A stretch of 64,000 bases of DNA from Rhabdophis nuchalis (lineage: Eukaryota; Chordata; Lepidosauria; Squamata; Natricidae). The notes under the pieces were generated by a model. It had not been told where the DNA came from. It worked only from the letters and a program-made list of their open reading frames with translations, and made no database searches. The position numbers and the translations under genes were made by a program. Where the stretch lies: contig CM077645.1 of assembly GCA_039707465.1 (NCBI GenBank), positions 143,469,503-143,533,502 on the forward strand, in the 5' to 3' direction. Shown piece after piece: positions 24,081 through 36,766 of this stretch; positions within the stretch are counted from its first letter, which is position 1, and every line of letters begins with the position of its first letter.

Positions 24081-24410
24081 AGTGCAGTCTTAAATTTGGA
24101 GCAGATACAGGAATTGACAGTAAAATGATTATCAAAATCATATAACCTGTTTGACATGTCCCATCCAGAGCTAAAGATCTAACAGTCAACCTGTGGCTTT
24201 GTTCATTGTCTCATCGTTTCCCACCAGGAAAATGAACATATGTAAAAACAGTTGCAACTGTACTATTCTGGCTGCAGTCTGAACATTTTTGACTAAGTCT
24301 TACAGAGTCCTCTGTTTCCTATACTTTGCTTCCAGTAGAGCAGCAAATCCCTTCACATTTCTAAATCAATGCCTCCAAATCAACTGACAGCAATGTAACA
24401 ATGTCTAGAT
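24081..24410. other. Unique DNA
   Basis: Nothing recognised. Confidence 0.4.
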
Positions 24411-24600
24411 ATCTATGGAGATTCTCAGTCATCCAGGTCATGGTTCTTCCAAAGGTGCTTTTTTCAAGAGGCAACTGGACTTTCTAGTTTTTCTTTGAAG
24501 ACATTTTGCTTTGTGGATGACAAGCAAAACGTCTTCAAAGAAAAACCAGAAAGTCTGGTTGCCTCTTGAAAAAAGCACCTTTTTGGGGCAAGGTCTAGTT
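24411..24600. mobile_element. Head-to-head Penelope-like terminal pieces (foldback)
   Basis: Two copies of the Penelope-like end ('caagaggcaactggacttt', 'tttttctttgaagac') face each other across a GGATG loop at about 24515-24519. Each arm is about 65 bp and nearly identical, running to about 24586 on the right. The join falls inside the loop of the hammerhead-like stem seen intact at 28901-28934. Confidence 0.65.
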
Positions 24601-24689
24601 AGCCACCAGAGGTAAAGAGCTCCCCTGGTCTTTGATGAAACATTTCAATGTCATTCTGAGCAAGAGAATAACTTGTACAAATCATAATA

Positions 24690-25545
24690 TCCCAATAGTT
24701 CTCATTCAACAACTAGTGACCATTCCAAATTACAATGAGTCTGAATAAGGGGGACTTACAACACAGGTCATCTTAGCTCTAGCTATCTCAATATCCTTAT
24801 AGGGAAGGGATGGTGAACCTTTTTCTTACGTTGTGCCAAAATTGCATGTGCGCTATCGCATACGCGTGCCCACACCAATTCAATCCTCCCCGTCCACCTG
24901 TGCATGCATGTGCAACACCTCCCCCCCCTGTGCATGCACACACGACCCCTCCCCAGGCTCCAGATGCTTTCATGAAGGAAGGGAGGGCAAACAGGCCTAA
25001 TGGGCCAACTGGAAGTTTGAGAACGAACTTCCAGTTGGCCCGTTGGAGGCATTTTTCACCCTGTCCAGCTTTCAGAGGCTTTCATGAAGCCTTAAACAGC
25101 CTCCCATGGCCCTCCAGAAGGGCAAATATCAGCTGTCTCGCACATGTATATGTGTCAGAGCTGACTGCTGCCATGCCAGCAAATATGGCTCCGTGTGCCA
25201 CCTGTGGCACGCATGCCATAGGTTCGCCATCATGGTTATAGGGACATATGATTGCCATTTTGGTGCTTGGCAACCTTCTTATCATTATAATGTCACAGCA
25301 TACCGCAATCATGTGATAACCATATTCAACCTTTACTGCAGGCTTCTGAAAACAAAGTCAATGGAGAAGCCAGCAGGAATATGTAAATGTTGATCACATG
25401 ACTGCTGGCTGCAGTGACTGTGTGGGATTCACCTAACAACGGCAACTGGGACTGCCTGAATTGCCCTCAGAAGTCAGCACTGTCATGTTTCACAACTGCA
25501 TTGCTTAGCAACAGAGTTACAGTCCCCATTACCACCAATAAATAA
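24690..25545. mobile_element. Tc1/mariner-type MITE split by a hAT element
   Basis: The left part (24694-24796) has 'ctagtgaccattccaaatta' and the right part (25244-25545) has 'ggtgcttggcaacc', 'aaagtcaatggagaagccag' and 'ttgcttagcaacagag'. In the complete copy at 22039 these follow one another directly. The hAT at 24805-25235 sits between. The outer ends are decayed. Confidence 0.6.
24805..25235. mobile_element. hAT-like element, 431 bp, 8-bp duplication
   Basis: Flanked by TTATAGGG at 24797-24804 and 25236-25243. The ends AAGGGATGGTGAACCT and AGGTTCGCCATCATGG are inverted copies with terminal base changes. The right end 'cacctgtggcacgcatgcca' matches the element at 52160-52810. The interior carries an 'acttccagttggccc' inverted pair. 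Non-coding. Confidence 0.85.
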
Positions 25546-26087
25546 GGGTTATCTTTATTCTTCTGCCTTTTCACAAATCCGATTGAGTTTAAAAGGACAG
25601 CAAGTTCTACAGCATATAGCAATACTGCAAGCAAAACAAGCAAAACATTTTTTTAAAATCACAGTTTTTATTAAAACATCTAGACATCAGGGTTGGAACA
25701 TAGAAGAAAATACTTTAGCATCTACAGGAATATTTATAATAGATATATCCTAACCGTGCTACATCAAGCGATAGGAACATCAAATTGTTATTATGATGAC
25801 CCTGCATCACACAAACGTGACATTCTTATACCCTTATGGTAGCTATATTTTGTACAACAGCAATGAACATGCAACATCTGGTGCGCATCTGAACACTGGG
25901 GATGTTTTCCTCTTTTTAATAACATTTTGCATAATTTTCTGATCATTGAGCACCATAACACTAAAGGATGTAGGCAGAGGCTTTGAATCATCTCCCATTT
26001 CTCTTTAGAATGATTATAACTTTCTATATGTATATAAATATACAGAGAGAGATGAAGCTTTGCTGGAAATATCATCTCCCTTTAAGG
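25546..26087. other. Unique AT-rich DNA
   Basis: No repeat or exon recognised. Confidence 0.4.
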
Positions 26088-26193
26088 CAGGGGTCTCCAA
26101 CCTTTGCAACTTTAAGTCTGAAGGACTTCAGCTCTCAGAAGTCTCGGAGCTGAAGTCCTTCAGACTTAAAGTTGCAAAGGTTGGAGACCCCTG
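26088..26193. mobile_element. Palindromic hAT MITE, 106 bp
   Basis: Almost the entire element is one inverted repeat: arms of 47 bases, identical by eye, around a ~12-base centre. It starts CAGGGGTCTCCAACCTTTGC. Perfect 8-bp duplication CTTTAAGG at 26080-26087 and 26194-26201. The 8-bp target and CAGGGG ends are hAT features. Non-coding. Confidence 0.92.
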
Positions 26194-26354
26194 CTTTAAG
26201 GTATAAATACCTGCAAGCCTATAGTTCAGAATTGTTTGTTTGCTTATTAAATTTATATTCTGTCTTCCTTTCAGGAAATCAGGCAGTATAAACAGAACTC
26301 TCTGTTCCTATTTTTCTCCACAACAGTTCTGTGAGGTAGGCTGATGTGAAAAAA

Positions 26355-27002
<648 letters not shown>

Positions 27003-27052
27003 AAACCCCGCCTCGAGTCCCTTCGGGGAGAGAGAGCGGGTTATACATTCAA

Positions 27053-27133
<81 letters not shown>

Positions 27134-27135
27134 GA
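27003..27135 (+). mobile_element. L2-like LINE extreme 3' end with (TTA)n tail
   Basis: Only the terminal hairpin (CCCCGCCTCGAGTCCC / GGGGAGAG...GCGGG) and 'ttatacattcaaatta' remain, followed by about 78 bases of pure TTA repeat. This matches the end of the L2 at 45098-45231. Confidence 0.85.
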
Positions 27136-27537
27136 AATAATAGAGGGAAACTCAAAATTTTACCCTCTTCATGAATTTTTCTAAATTCTTAGATTTATTT
27201 TCATTTTTGCATCTTTCAGTTCAGCTTCAATTAAATAATAAAAGTCAAAAATAGCATCAAACATATGCTACACTTGTCATGTTCAACTGTTTTGGAAAAA
27301 ATGGCCATTGTTTTATCAGGCCTACAACTTGAGAAAGGACAATTCCAGAACTGGGGAGCAGCCACCAGTGATGTCGATGTATTGGTTTAGTCAAGATTTA
27401 GCTTCATTTGAGTATAGTAACCTACAGAGGTGATTCCTAAAACCTGATTGACAGATGTACATCAAGCACTTGACTTTTGGGTCATTGAAAGTACAACATC
27501 TGAATTATGTATTTGAGGATGCAGATATACATTATAG
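27136..27537. other. Unique DNA
   Basis: Nothing recognised. Confidence 0.4.
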
Positions 27538-27735
27538 CAGGGATCCCTAATCCCCAGGATGCGCAAGGGGTGGGCGAATGGGCATACACAGCTCCACTTG
27601 CACAAGTGACGTGCACCTACTATATGTGCAAATGAAGCTGTGCATGCTTGCACACATGCCTGCCATTCACACAGATCCCTCCTCTTTCCTCCACCCCCCC
27701 ACTGGTCTCTCAAATTGGCAGGGTGAAGACCGCTG
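27538..27735. mobile_element. hAT-like MITE, decayed
   Basis: The left end CAGGGATCCCTAATCCCCAG and right end GGTGAAGACCGCTG are imperfect inverted copies. It is related to the 42108-42313 type. No clear 8-bp duplication. Confidence 0.5.
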
Positions 27736-28814
27736 CCTCAGAGTATTCATAAGCACAGAGAGTATAGTTATGAAAGAAGAGAGTTGTTCAAAAGAAATTC
27801 AGTATGTGCACATATTTCTATGGGTTGGACTGACGGTGCAAAACATGTTTAATTAAGCTGTCATAGATGTGCAAATAGATTACTCGCATCACTTCACGCA
27901 CAGCGAGCAGTTGGTCCATCCTGTGATTTTGATGATTTTGCTGGTACCAAAACAAACAACAAATTTTTAAAAATGACAAAAGGTTAAACTTCAAAATAAT
28001 TATGCAAAATGTTAAAAGGCTATCATCTTGTGCATTTATTATATTATGCAAGAATACATACATTCTCTTTATTCTCCCCATATATGGAGGATCAGGGAGT
28101 GCCATCTAGTGATCATATTCATTGCCAATATCAGTTTTATGTGAAACTCTTAGTAATATTCAGATTGCTTCACTGACTAGACAGTACATGGCTACTCATT
28201 AACAAATATTCTCTTCTTAAGTATCAGAACGTCAATAAAATGTAAAATAAAACAATTAGTCATAAAAACAACAGACTCTTTTAAAGATAAAAGTTTTTCC
28301 TCTTCTAAAGTCGCTACGAAATAGCCCTCACTGTCTTTATACCTTCCAAGCTCTTTGAAACTCCAAAAGTTTTCAGCTGCCTATTCTGGGAATTGCGGTC
28401 CCAATAGATCTTGTTCAGCACCAGATTTATTTTATCAAATGATTTGCTTGTCAAATTTCCACACCATTCATCTCACCTATCTGACTCTGGGAAGTTTCCT
28501 AGAAACATCACATATATACTTACTGAGAAGTCCACCTGTGGATAAACCAAACTGAATTTCTGGAGTGCATTTTGGCATTTTAATTTTTCAGCTTATCAAT
28601 GAGTATATATGATATATTTCACCATTTAACACAAATCAGCCAAATTGCTTGGATTTGTGCACATGTTGAAGTGACCCAACTAAATTATTGTTAAAGCTTT
28701 GGTTCTTTGGTTTTCTTTTTTCCAGGTGGATTCCAGAACTTTTCTGTTGAGAATATGGACTACATGTTTTCTTACTGTAGTGTTCTATGACCTTGGTTGC
28801 TTTCTTGCAAATGT
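27736..28814. other. Unique DNA
   Basis: No repeat recognised and no exon-like frame. Confidence 0.4.
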
Positions 28815-29450
28815 GTTTGGAGATTCTCAGTCATCCAGGTCATGGTTGCCCCAAAGTTGCTTTTTCAAGAGGCAACTGGACTTTATGGTTTTTCTTTGAA
28901 GATGTTTCACTTCTCATCCAAGAAGCTTCTTCAGCTCTGACTGGATGGTGGGGAATGGAAGGATTTATATTCCTTGCAGACAACTGGTCATTTGCATTCA
29001 TTTGGAAAGCTACCTGGAGGTTTATCTGTGTCTCCAGGATTACCTGAGCAGTGCAAATGGGCGTGGAGCCATCTTAAAAGTGCTGAAAAGATTGTGTTGT
29101 AAACTGGAGCTAGATGGTGTCATGACCCTCTCCTTCTATTGAGAGAGGTCTGTTCAATTTTGACATAGATGGCCTCTTTGACCCCTCTTTCAAACCAGCA
29201 GTCCTCTCAGTCCAAAATGTGGACTTTGCTGTCTTCAAAAGAGTGGCCTTTGTATTTTAAATGCAGATTTGTTCCAAATGTTTCATTAAGTAACATCATG
29301 AGGTTAGAACAGTGGGATTTCTTCTCATTTTCTATATTAGTGGCTTGTCCTGTCAGTGTGGGTGAGAATGGTCATGGTAGTTCCTTGATCAGGCTGGTGT
29401 TTATTGTTAGCAGGTATGTCAGATTGATAGTATCTTGATTGGGACATTCT
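28815..29450 (-). mobile_element. Penelope-like retroelement, C-terminal coding and 3' end
   Basis: On the minus strand 29280-29100 reads HLKYKGHSFEDSKVHILD, a stop, EDCWFERGVKEAIYVK and then a SLNR block. This is the conserved end of the GIY-YIG endonuclease domain of Penelope-like elements; the Glu in VKEAIYVK is the likely catalytic position of that family. In-frame stops show it is dead. Downstream on the minus strand come a non-coding region and the hammerhead-like terminal block (28901-28934), then 'aagtccagttgcctcttg' and 'tgacctggatgactgagaat'. The reverse-transcriptase part is missing. The same terminal sequence occurs in the foldback at 24411-24600. Confidence 0.75.
28901..28934 (-). 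ncRNA. Hammerhead-like motif in Penelope-like end
   Basis: On the minus strand: CTGAAGA, an extra A, GCTTCT/AGAAGT stem (one G-U pair) around TGGATG, then GAAA and CATC. Preceding GAG can pair with following TTC as a short stem I. The extra base after CUGAAGA is shared with the motif at 11633-11666. It looks like a hammerhead core, but activity is unproven. Confidence 0.45.
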
Positions 29451-29484
29451 TTTAAATTTTTTATTGTTAATCTAATGTTAACCT

Positions 29485-29750
29485 TGGTGTTTGCTCATAA
29501 AAGATGTTGAGACTCTAGAAAGACTGCAGAGAAGAGCAACAAAAATGATTAGGGACTGGAGGCTAAAATATATAAAGAACAGGAATTGTGTATGTCTACT
29601 TTAATGAATGGAAGGACTAGGGGTGACATGATAGCTGTGTTCCAATGTTTGAGGGGCTGGCACAAGGAATAAAGGGTCAATCTATTCTCTAAAGCACCTT
29701 AAGGCAGGACAAGAAGCCACAGATGGAAACTAATCAAGGAGAGAACCAAT
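29485..29750 (+). mobile_element. CR1 LINE C-terminal fragment
   Basis: The + strand reads TLERLQRRATKMIRDWR, then frame breaks, then pieces like the CR1 'LGVT..LCSNV' and 'HLKAGQEATDGN' tail region. This is the end of the CR1 reverse-transcriptase protein. Stops and frameshifts are present. Confidence 0.7.
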
Positions 29751-29757
29751 CTACACA

Positions 29758-29782
29758 CAAACACACACACACACACACACTC
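29758..29782. repeat. (CA)n microsatellite
   Basis: Short CA run directly after the CR1 piece. Confidence 0.9.
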
Positions 29783-31770
29783 CTAATTGGCAGGGAGCAT
29801 GGAATTCTTAGGCAAGTATCTAATTAGGATCACCTTCCCAAGATGTGCCAGCAACCATCCACAAGCTCTCACCAGTCTGTCCTCATCCCTGAGTAAGCAG
29901 CCAGATTTTGATGGCCATCTAGGAAGCTAAAGAGGTGGGACCCTACAATATTACCAGAGGAGGATGTTGCATAAGATAGGGGCAGCCACAGAAAAGCATA
30001 AAAAATAATTCTGAAGACACTATACATAAGCATTTTGAGTGAGCTTTGGGAAGAAATAAGAAGGGTTGTGCAGTATCAGTCTTTTCTGAAAGAAAATAAG
30101 GGATTATAGCATATTCACTTATAGGATTATAGTGCATTCACTTTGAAGTGCATGACTTGTGTGTATAATTGATCATCCTGACTCAGTCAGTTGTATAATG
30201 CCTTAAATCGCTTTGGTCTACAGCAGAGCTACTGCTGAATAGAAGGAGCAATATATAGAGGTTTCTACACAGAGATTTTGAAGCAGCATTTAAAGCTTCA
30301 GGAGCATCATTTTTTTTTACAACATTAGAGCACTTTTGTGATGAATGAGGTCAAGATACTTTATATTCTTTCGCTTTATTCTTTTAGTCTAAAGGATTGC
30401 TGTCAGGGCCATGGAGTCATATTTTACATTCCCAGGAGTCTTTTGAAGCATGAATGTAAGAGTTATCTGTAGCAACTTAGATAGTTATATATACAGACTC
30501 TTATTCCTTTCCGAGGGTTGATTTCACAGACAGCTGAAAATGTTCTTTATCTCTTTTGGTAAATGGTATTCCTTCCTGGAGTTAAGGCAATCAGTAAGGT
30601 CAAGACCATGTAGCATAGATGTCACTCCAGGCCAGCACTTATAAATGTCAGTTCCAGAAGAAGATAAATTAGCCTTTGGGTTACCACATATTGCAAGACT
30701 TCCAGGATGAGCTAGTAGCAAACCTCAGACTGAGATTCATACACCTTCCCTACATATAAATGTAAGTGCATGAAATAAAATAAGAAACACTATATACAAA
30801 CCACTTGGAAGTTTGCTCTAATCTTGGGGTTCTTAGAAGCACACAGAGTAACAGTTCTGGAAATAGAGATAATCTCTTCCTTCTCCGCCACCTCCATTCT
30901 CTTTTCAAAAAGTAGAGTCTAGAATTGCCAGATTTCCAGTTAGAAATTTTTCCCTATAACTATGAAAGAGAAATCGTTGTGTACCTCCTCCCCATCTACT
31001 GTATTTGTTCTTATAGTGGAGAGATGGAAAAATAGTTAAAAATGGGGAAAAAATTGTTGCTTTATCTTTTTTTTTTTTTAATACCCAAGGTTTATGGGGT
31101 ATTTATCTGAGGTTTGATCATAGTGGTTAGTGATAATGCAGTGGAGCTCTGGTGTAATCTGTTACAAAATAATTCTGTTTATCTTAAGAGCAAGAACTTT
31201 TGGATTGATTGTTACAAACCTATTAAGTGTAAAGATAAATTCACAAAGCCATTCCCTTTAATCTAACGGAGACCTGAGAGAGGAGATGAAGGGATGTGCC
31301 TATATCTAATTATGGTCATTGATATAATGTACAACCCATGGTTTAAGGGAGATAACATTATGCCTGAACTACATCATGTAGAACATTTAAAGGCTTTGTT
31401 TGCCTCCTCTTATTAACAAACTGAATGAAGAATGAGGCATTCTTCGGGTTGATAATTCCACTTGCCTGGAATCGGTTTTATTTATCATAAATGACAAGGC
31501 AAATACTGCTTACAAACCTGGCGATATGTAGCTAGAGTGACAGAACAGTGTGCGTAGCTCGCCTCTGAAATATCTCATCCCTGAAGCTAAAAGTCAAAAA
31601 TGACATCCTTCCAAAGGCTGTGTTTTTCATATGGCCCACAGAACAAAGAAAGAGTAGCTGCAAGAATTTGTCATCAAAATTTTATACTATTTCTCGCTTC
31701 TAGGTAAAACCAGATCCTCTTTTCTTTTTTGCTACTTTGATTCCTTCCTGCCTTTAATCTATGTAATCTA
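29783..31770. other. Unique DNA, repeat-poor
   Basis: About 2 kb without a recognised repeat. The part at 31380-31700 has a more balanced composition than its surroundings and could be examined for conservation. No exon recognised. Confidence 0.4.
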
Positions 31771-31880
31771 TCCTTATAGGCCACAGCGGGGCTGTTGTGG
31801 CACAGTGATTTAGAGAAGGAGCTGCAAATCTCATCTCTGTCATGAACTCACCAGGTGGCCTTAAGTGTATCCCTGTCAAC
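31771..31880 (+). mobile_element. Possible tRNA/MIR-like SINE fragment
   Basis: 'gctgttgtggcacagtgatttag' resembles a SINE tRNA head, followed by 'atctctgtcatgaactcaccaggtggcctt', similar to MIR-like cores. Weak, with no ends. Confidence 0.3.
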
Positions 31881-32362
31881 TTCAACTTCCAATATGAAGG
31901 ATAACCCAAAGTTAATCATATTGTTTTGCCTTAAGAGAAGTTCAGAATATGCAATGGTCTTGAACATTTCTAAAGTGAGGTTATTATTCATCTGGATTTT
32001 ACATATTTAAGCTTTTCAGATTTAAATCATCAGTAATTTCAACTGCTGGTGAATGTGCTATTTTTCTACTTGTCTGCCGAAAGAAATTTGTTTATAGTAG
32101 GGAAAAAAAGTAGATTAAAGGGAAAATATCATCACAGTTGTCAAAAATGCTGGAATTATATTATGGAAAAGATGGCAAGATTGTTATTTGTTATTCCAGA
32201 CTAGAGTAAATGGATGAAACTTGGAGGGAGGCAATTCTTACCTAAAATGTAAAAGGAATTGCATAATGAAAAGATTATTTGACAAAGGAAAAGTTTTGTG
32301 GGCTTGGTGCACTCTCCTTTACTAAAAGTATTTTCTAAATTGGTCAATCTCCTTGCTTGAAT
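31881..32362. other. Unique AT-rich DNA
   Basis: Nothing recognised. Confidence 0.4.
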
Positions 32363-32365
32363 GTG

Positions 32366-32385
32366 CAGTAGTAGTATTAGTAGTA

Positions 32386-32440
<55 letters not shown>
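32366..32440. repeat. (TAG)n microsatellite
   Basis: About 25 TAG units with a few TGG interruptions. Confidence 0.95.
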
Positions 32441-32442
<2 letters not shown>

Positions 32443-32448
32443 TACCCT

Positions 32449-32607
32449 GTTTCCCTCACCAGATAATAAACCCAATTGGGCGTTTCAGCGCATGTGCTAA
32501 AATAAGCCCTCCCCCGAAAATAAGTCTTCCCCCAAAATAAGGCCAAGTGCTTATTTTAGGAGTCAAAATAAGACTCTGTCTTATTTTCTGGGCAACACGG
32601 CAGTAGT
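32449..32607. mobile_element. 'ACCCTGTTTCCC' MITE
   Basis: It begins ACCCTGTTTCCC and ends GGGCAACACGG, an imperfect inverted pair. The interior contains repeated AAAATAAG words in both orientations. Superfamily uncertain. A partial copy is at 9299-9400. Confidence 0.6.
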
Positions 32608-33999
32608 AGCAGTAGCAGCAGATCCAGCAATGAACAGTTTCTCTATTATGCCAAATTTTCTCCAAAATCCAGATGACTAGCTCCATTTTAGAAAATTTAA
32701 GTGGGAAAAGTCACAGCTGCTAAAAAATCATTACATTTTGAAAGTTTCACTCAACAGATCAATCAACATGGAATTGTTGACTGATCTGTTGTTTTAACTT
32801 TATGACATTAGCGTATCCCAAGTTTCAGTATCGTATAGTGATTGTCTATTGTTTTAGAGTAGAATGTGTCCTTTTACATTTTTTACTACCAAAGATACAT
32901 ATATGGTACCTTCAACACATACATCTCTAAATCCAGATATTTCAAATTTTTCTCTCAGCACCCCTCACAATTGTGCCAGGTTGCTGAGACATCTTCAAAC
33001 TATAGTATCTAAATATTCACCATCACTGCACAGATAAATAAATGGACCACTTAGTCATGGAAAGAAGCTGACAGGATTTTTTTCCCTGTTAGGGAAGAAG
33101 AGTCCAGTATTCTGCTTAAAATTGAGTCTGCATGTCAAGACTGAACTGCTTTGCTTCTTTCGAATCTTATCGCTATTCAACTTGCCAATGAACTAGGGGG
33201 AGGGAAGGATGGAATGGAATGCTTAGATTTTGTGCAGGAATCGTGAGAGCCTGGAAACCATCAAGGTTGCTACTGAAGGTACCTCAAAAAGGAAGTGGAT
33301 TATTCCCATAAGAAAAGAATGCCTCATAATCAGACAATGTGAACACCCAGGAGTAGGGAGAAAGGAAAGTTATTGTTTAAATAAGCAAGCATTTGTGTTG
33401 GAAAACCAGAGTTGGTTTTGAATCTTCAGTACCAAAATGGAGTATTCAATAGGTTTTGGGAACTCAAAGCACTTAAGTATCTATTTCTTTTGGGTCCACT
33501 AGTCGGACCATTGACACTGTACCTAGATGCTGAAAAATGGTTCTTTTCAAGATGAATGCTGAAAGTCTTGCAGTTAATAAGCAAAATTATGATATAGTCA
33601 TAAACATAGCAGACTATGTCAACCAAATAAGTTGATCAGCATTCTGTGTCAGTTGGCTTATAAAAATGGCTAAGTTTCAGTTCAACTATATGGATCTAGA
33701 GTACTAGATTTTGTATTCCACAGTGAGTTTCCCCTTTTTGCTCAGCTTTTAAAGTAGTATAAAATCATGGCAATGAATTAATAAGTCTTTGAGGCACTTT
33801 CAAAACCTTTGAGAACATAGAGCTAAACTACATGTCATCAAAAAATCCACAATAATTTTTTGTGCTGTATCTTCAGTGTAAATACAACCCTGATAGGCCC
33901 TGAATTTTAGCCATCATCACCACTTTTTTCCTAATCAGTCTGCGGAAGTTCTGTTTATGTCATGGGCCTGTAAATTTTCATCTGGAACAAGAGTTTTCC
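32608..33999. other. Unique DNA
   Basis: No recognised repeat or exon. Around 32752-32792 a short inverted pair (ACAGATCAATCAAC / TGACTGATCTGT type) could form a small hairpin. Confidence 0.4.
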
Positions 34000-34980
34000 A
34001 ACCAGCAGTATTTATACCACTGTGAATAGGAATATAAGAATAGCTCTTCTGGAGCATGCAAGCCTCACCATAGACCAACATTTTGGTTTTCACAGCAACC
34101 AACCAGATAATCCTGTGGTTCTTGCAAGTAGGAGGTTGGGACATAGACTCTTCCTTCCTTGTGCTCCTACAACTAGAGAAACATGCTGTCCCACTCTCAT
34201 ATGTAACATTGAGGTCTCAAGACCAATAGCCTTTGCAAGATTTATCTTTATTAAGCTCCCTTTTAAAGTCAAATCAGTGGCCATCATCATATCTTGTGGT
34301 AAAGAAATTCCACAATTAGGGTCATTATGAACAAGGGCTTTCTTTTTCTTTTTTTCTTTTAAATCTCCTTAAAAAAGTATCATCAAAGGTACGTACCTGG
34401 TCCTGTTGCTTTAAAAGAAGCAGAAATACTTCCTCCTTGTCCAAAACATCTGCACTATTTTATATTTTATATATATGTTATATATCTCAACCTTGTCAAC
34501 TCTCAACCACCTTTCTTCTCAAGAATCGCACACCGTACAATCTTTCCACATAGCCTCTTGGACATTTCGGTTGTTATGCCCTTTTCCCAGCTTTATTATA
34601 TTCATTTTATATCCAAATGGGGTGATCAGAACTGCACAAATACTACAGTTGTGGATATAATCTAGATTGGTATAAAGTCATTACAGCGTTGACAGTTGTA
34701 CTTTCAGTCCCTATTCTCTGTTCAGTCCTAATTCCATGATCTCTAACAACGAATTTGCCTTTTTCACAGCTGTCGCACGCTGAGCTGACGTCTTTATTAA
34801 GCTATGTACTAGGTCCCCAAGTACTTTTTCTTCCTTAATTTTAATCAGCTCAGAGCAGTCACTATATCTGTGAGGTTAAGAGGTTTTGCACCAATATGCA
34901 CTACATTTGTTTCAATCAAATTACGTTTGCCATTTGATAGATATCCACCTGGTTCTGACATAGCATAGAAATTTGGCTCA
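34000..34980 (-). mobile_element. Old CR1/L3-like LINE, minus strand
   Basis: The antisense pattern of a CR1-type element runs through the block: 'ggccatcatcatatcttgtgg' and 'aaattccacaatta' at 34280-34320, 'ggtgatcagaactgcacaaatact' near 34620, 'tttgcctttttcacagctgt' near 34755, and 'ttaagctatgtac' near 34797. Order and spacing agree with CR1-like antisense copies. It is heavily diverged, with no frame. Confidence 0.55.
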
Positions 34981-35017
34981 GTATACTTTGTGTATGATAA
35001 GAGCTGCTGACATAATT

Positions 35018-35062
35018 CAGACAGATAGATAGACAGACAAACATACAGATAGATAGATAGAT
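35018..35062. repeat. (GATA)n-type microsatellite
   Basis: AGAT/ACAG tetranucleotide run. Confidence 0.9.
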
Positions 35063-36766
35063 ACCCTTATTTAGCAGACTAAACTATGAGAGTATACATC
35101 AACATACAACATACAAAATAACTTTTTAAAAAACAAGTCTGATCCTTACTTATCCTAAAAATCATTTTTGAACTATAGCTGTGCCTATGGACTTGTATAA
35201 AATCCAGGTTTGGGTTTCTCTTAATTTAAGGTTTTAAAACATTAAATCTTGCCTGATTTATGACAGTAAGGAGAGACTTTCTTGGTTTAGATAGAAATTC
35301 CTATTGTTTATTCTAATTTATTATTTTTTAAATACTAACCATTAAAGGTGTTATTAAAATCTTACCAATAATGTGCTAAATTGATGTAAGATTATCTTTG
35401 TACGCAGCACTAATTTAATGTTACTTTGAAAATTCTTACTCAGTTTTGCAAAGCTTATGATAATCAGCCAATTTAAAAAGAGTCTTCTTGAGCGCTTCAT
35501 ACTCACCCACCACTTTGAATACAGATCATTTTGTACAAAGAGCCTCTAGTAGAGCCCCATGGGTTCAATTTTTCTAGCTAATGGATTTTAATTTTTCTTC
35601 CAGCAGAATTCAATAAGACCAATTTTAGCTTAGTCTTCTCTAAGGAATCATGTTGCTGTATCAGGGGTTTTAAAAAAATGCACCACCATCCACCCTAAAT
35701 ACAAGCAGCTACAATACATAGTTCCATAGCAATACACTTTTAAAGCCCTGTGTGGCTGTTCACAGCTGTGCAATTGTATATGTGTGAAAAAGGAATCATC
35801 CATTATTTCCTCACCTGAATGAGATCAAAGGGCCAAGTGTACTTTCTGCATGTTTTAAAAGCCATGTCACCAGAAGTAAAATGTTACCAGAACATATAAC
35901 TCAATAAAAAATAGAAACATGAAAAAAAAAAGTCAGTATAAAATTAGTTTGGAAAGGATAACCTTCAGAAATAGACTAAGAACAATGGTTAATGAATGTA
36001 TCCTGTGGAGGACCTGTGGAAGATATTACATTACCGCAGAAAACATTACTATACGTTAGCTACTATAATAATTGGTTTGCTCATATTCAAAAGCAAAGAG
36101 TACTGCAGTTTATTCATTTTATTTGCAGTCCACATGGAGTTTCTAGGTAAGAATTACAGGTCAATGATCTATAAACATTAAAAGGTATGAAAGAACAGCG
36201 GCAATAAGGAAAGTACTGAAATTAAGTTTCTTAATGAAGAAAAGTACTTACCCCCTGCTCTTATTGTTAAATATTGCAACAAATTAAAAGCCAAAATAAA
36301 CAGCTCCCTTAAAGCAAACTCCACAATTGGCTTCAATTTCTTCCTACTGTGTACATTACCAAGCTGTTTGCTTTCCTTACAGCAGAAGAAGGAAAGATAT
36401 GAAAACTCTTTTCAAAACAAGTGATTATCCACAGAAGACAATCTTCTCTAATAAAATTCCTTCAACACTGTATGTGCTGCTAAAAACTGCTTACTATATA
36501 CGTAGATGTACACAAAAGCAAATCTAAGAATAGATAGGTACATATGCAATTGTATAAATCTAATTGTAGTCCTCTTTCTTTTTCTCACTATTTGCTGAAT
36601 CAGCTCTATATGCCTGATATTTCTCCTTGGGACATATGGCCTATGCGGTAAAGCAAGAGTCCATAAAAATGATGGCATCAAGTATTGGGCCAATGAAAAC
36701 CTCATCCTGATGAATCTAATAATTACTGTCAAGATTGTGTTGGGGAGGGAAAGTTATCCCCTAAAG
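35063..36766. other. Unique AT-rich DNA
   Basis: No recognised repeat or exon in about 1.7 kb. Confidence 0.4.

Noticed and set aside
24810..25241. 143-codon open frame
   Set aside because: It coincides with a hAT MITE bounded by 8-bp duplications; composition is repeat-driven.
32322..32546. Poly-Thr frame on the minus strand
   Set aside because: Product of the (TAG)n microsatellite.
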